Shown here piece by piece: positions 20,953 through 22,891 of a stretch of 22,891 nucleotides of DNA; position 1 is the stretch's first letter; the number at the start of each line of letters is the position of its first letter. Origin of the DNA: Sulfurospirillaceae bacterium. Its GTDB lineage: Bacteria > Campylobacterota > Campylobacteria > Campylobacterales > Sulfurospirillaceae. Location: contig JAQWCT010000009.1 of assembly GCA_028705785.1 (NCBI GenBank), forward strand, positions 1 to 22,891, given 5' to 3'. The notes beneath the pieces were generated by a model. That model was not told where the DNA came from and searched no databases. It was given only the letters and a program-made list of their open reading frames with translations. The translations under genes and the position numbers were made by a program.

Positions 20953-22891
20953 TTGTTTTATAAATTTTTGAGTTCCTTTTATGTTACGATGTGCCTACTT
21001 TTCATTTTGGCACTTGGTGCTGCGATAGCTACTTTTGTGGAAAATGACTTTGGTACATTTGCCGCAAGAGCAAGTGTTTATAACGCCCTATGGTATGAAA
21101 TCATCCTCTCTTTAAGTGCCTTAAATATCCTTTTTGTCTTACACAAAACAAAACTCTATCGCCACCTTCCTCGTTTTATCTTTCACCTCTCTTTTGTCAT
21201 TATTTTGATAGGCGCAGGACTCACCCGCTATCTTGGCGTTGAGGGAGTGATGAAAATCCGTGAGGGTAGTGTCTCTGCCGTCATTTTTTCAGCCGATAAA
21301 AACAAAGAAATCACCCTTCCTTTTGCGCTCAAACTTAATGATTTTGAGCTTACGCGTTACTATGGAAGTAAATCCCCCTCGGAGTATAAAAGTTTAGTCA
21401 CGGTGTTGGATGAGAAAAATGGAAAATCATTTGATTTTACGATTTTTATGAATCACACACTGGTCTATAATGGCTATAAATTTTTCCAGACTTTTTATGA
21501 CCCTGATGAAAAAGGAACTATCCTTTCAGTGAGTTATGACCCAGGGGTTGAGGTGACTTATGTGGGGTATGCGCTTTTGTTTTTGGGACTTATCCTCAAC
21601 TTCTTTGACTCCAAATCGAGGATTAGAAAGCTCATATCAAAAGTGAAAAATAGTGCCTTGTCACTTTTGATATTAGTTGCTATTATGGGACAAACACCAC
21701 TTTTTTCCAGTAGTGAGTACATCGATACTTATATGAGTGAGCACCAAAAAAATTCTAAAGAACTTAGCGTTGCTTTTGGCAAACTGGTTGTCCAATCACG
21801 CATGGGTCGGATGAAACCTTTTGATACGCTCTCCCATGAAGTGCTCTACAAGCTTAGTGGTAAAAATGCGCTTTATGGCATGGATGCCAATCAAATCATG
21901 TTAGGGATGTTTAGCCACCCAAAACTATGGAAAAAAGTAGACCTTATTAAAGTTAAAACACCTAAACTTAAAGTACTTATCGGGATTGATGAGGCTCAAA
22001 ATTTGGCTTCTTTTGAAGATTTTTTCAAAGGTGGAAAGTACAAACTCGAAACATTGGTCGAAGAAGCTTTAGCGATGAAACCCTCACAGCGAGGTACTTT
22101 TGAAAATGACATTATCAAAGTGGATGAACGCCTTAGCATTTCATTTATGGTCTATTATGGCTCTTTGTTTAAACTTTTTCCTTTAGTTGAAGATAAAAAC
22201 AACACATGGTTGGGTTTCCCCGATATGTGGGAAAAACTACATGGCGAGGAAGGCGATGCGTTAAGAGAAAGTGGACAAAAATTTGCCGATAATTTATTTG
22301 CAAGAGATTACGCCAAAGCACTCTTACATGTAAAGAATTTTGAAGCCTATCAGCAAAAGTATGGACAAGCCATTATGCCCTCAAAAAGTGCCATTTCGTA
22401 TGAGATATTGCTCAACAAAGCCATGATTTTTGAGCGACTTACTTTGGCGTATGTTGGTTTTGGAATGTTGCTTTTAGTCATCGCTTTTGGGCGAATATTT
22501 TCACAAAAATTCTTTACATGTAAGCTTGATAAACCACTTTTTTATCTGGTCTCTTTACTTTTTTTAATCCACACTTTTGGGCTTGGAGCAAGATGGATAG
22601 TCAGTGGTCATGCGCCTTTTAGTGACACTTACGAATCCATCGTTTATATCGCGTGGTCGTGTTTGCTCTTTAGTGTGCTGTTTTTACGCAAATCACTCTT
22701 TGCACTCGCAGGTTCGGTGATGATGGCGGGGATTTTTATGTTTGTAGCGCACCTTGGGCATATCGACCCTGAGATTACCAATCTTGTGCCTGTTTTGAAG
22801 TCCTTTTGGCTCAGTATCCATGTTTCTATCATCACGGCGAGTTATGGATTTTTAGCGCTTGGTTGTGCGCTTGGGTTTATCACGCTGATTC
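20953..22891 (+). CDS. nrfI: NrfI-type fused CcsBA cytochrome c synthase (cut by window end)
   Basis: System II cytochrome c maturation protein that moves haem to the periplasm and attaches it to CxxCH, or in the NrfI branch CxxCK, sites. I translated 646 residues from TTG 20953 (GGGAG 7 nt upstream) to the window edge without a stop. The N-terminal ResB/CcsB part shows membrane helices near 9-30, 43-60 and 68-85, with TFVENDFGTFAARASVYNAL typical of Campylobacterota synthases, and another helix near 195-213. A periplasmic region follows, and the CcsA part begins near residue 500 with the conserved H553 in GHAPFSDTYES. The tryptophan-rich WWD haem site lies beyond the window. Position after nrfA, as in Wolinella nrfHAIJ, favours NrfI over a general CcsBA. 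A TTTACATGTAAG site falls in codons near 22515. Confidence 0.85.
   Translation, partial: MFYKFLSSFYVTMCLLFILALGAAIATFVENDFGTFAARASVYNALWYEIILSLSALNILFVLHKTKLYRHLPRFIFHLSFVIILIGAGLTRYLGVEGVMKIREGSVSAVIFSADKNKEITLPFALKLNDFELTRYYGSKSPSEYKSLVTVLDEKNGKSFDFTIFMNHTLVYNGYKFFQTFYDPDEKGTILSVSYDPGVEVTYVGYALLFLGLILNFFDSKSRIRKLISKVKNSALSLLILVAIMGQTPLFSSSEYIDTYMSEHQKNSKELSVAFGKLVVQSRMGRMKPFDTLSHEVLYKLSGKNALYGMDANQIMLGMFSHPKLWKKVDLIKVKTPKLKVLIGIDEAQNLASFEDFFKGGKYKLETLVEEALAMKPSQRGTFENDIIKVDERLSISFMVYYGSLFKLFPLVEDKNNTWLGFPDMWEKLHGEEGDALRESGQKFADNLFARDYAKALLHVKNFEAYQQKYGQAIMPSKSAISYEILLNKAMIFERLTLAYVGFGMLLLVIAFGRIFSQKFFTCKLDKPLFYLVSLLFLIHTFGLGARWIVSGHAPFSDTYESIVYIAWSCLLFSVLFLRKSLFALAGSVMMAGIFMFVAHLGHIDPEITNLVPVLKSFWLSIHVSIITASYGFLALGCALGFITLI

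Larger units (their letters stand above)
1036..22522. repeat. Iterated palindrome TACATGTA, 15 copies across the window
   Basis: Exact copies start at 1036, 1737, 3929, 5084, 6995, 8259, 10947, 11889, 11949, 15651, 17110, 17131, 17850, 22325 and 22515. All except those at 1036, 5084 and 11949 extend to TTACATGTAA, and the next base is usually A or G. Eleven lie in genes of both strands: seven read Leu-His-Val, three read Thr-Cys, and one spans a stop codon. Four lie in spacers, three of these in 3' hairpins. Only five further ACATGT hexamers lack the flanks (60, 2583, 6013, 7744, 15146). The copies are dispersed, not tandem, and the surrounding sequence is unrelated. Confidence 0.9.

Noticed and set aside
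1036..22522. TACATGTA as the operator of a single regulon
   Set aside because: Eleven of 15 copies lie inside coding regions of unrelated genes on both strands, which does not suit a classical regulatory site.

Overview
The window looks like the chromosome of a Campylobacterota bacterium, most probably Sulfurospirillum or a close relative. The evidence is low GC with A/T-rich spacers, a metG/64-aa/fbp/mobB/lipoprotein/slt/yggT/gltX-like gene order that I recall from Campylobacter, and nrfH-nrfA followed by a fused CcsBA/NrfI cytochrome c synthase as in Wolinella. NrfA residues fall on the numbering I remember for Wolinella NrfA (R114, K134, Y218, K274, Q276, H277). No sequence search was possible, so the genus is an inference.

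Layout. Positions 1-2457 (minus): mobB, fbp, a 64-aa cysteine protein and the N-terminal part of metG, tightly packed. Positions 2515-2997 (plus): a small lipoprotein whose 3' end overlaps the 3' end of the opposing operon. Positions 2939-8246 (minus): glnS (with a C-terminal YqeY/GatB-type domain), a GluRS-like protein that has lost its catalytic motifs, yggT and a lytic transglycosylase, all with overlapping ends. Positions 8419-10955 (plus): a response regulator and a sensor kinase with a periplasmic solute-binding domain. Positions 11048-17098 (plus): a two-partner secretion pair, a large TpsA exoprotein with GLUG and MBG/YDG repeats and its TpsB transporter. Positions 17225-17830 (plus): an exported His/Pro/Arg-rich protein of unknown role. 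Positions 17896-18534 (plus): a Crp/Fnr-family regulator. Positions 18787-22891 (plus): nrfH, nrfA and nrfI/ccsBA (cut by the window end), for respiratory nitrite ammonification.

How the parts fit. NrfH takes electrons from menaquinol and passes them to NrfA, which reduces nitrite to ammonium. The NrfI-type synthase probably attaches haem, including at the unusual CxxCK site of NrfA. The Crp/Fnr protein has an FNR-like recognition helix, and an FNR-type palindrome lies 34 bp after its stop codon at a spacing that suits activation of nrfHA. The sensor/regulator pair directly precedes the secretion pair and may control it.

Most notable signals. (1) The palindrome TACATGTA occurs 15 times, 12 of them as TTACATGTAA, in genes on both strands and in 3' hairpins. 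This far exceeds chance and resembles a highly iterated palindrome (HIP1-like) or an uptake/methylation signal. (2) An intact but apparently inactive GluRS paralogue lies directly downstream of a GlnRS-YqeY fusion. (3) The nrf operon has a long structured leader, and two abutting perfect hairpins separate nrfA from nrfI.
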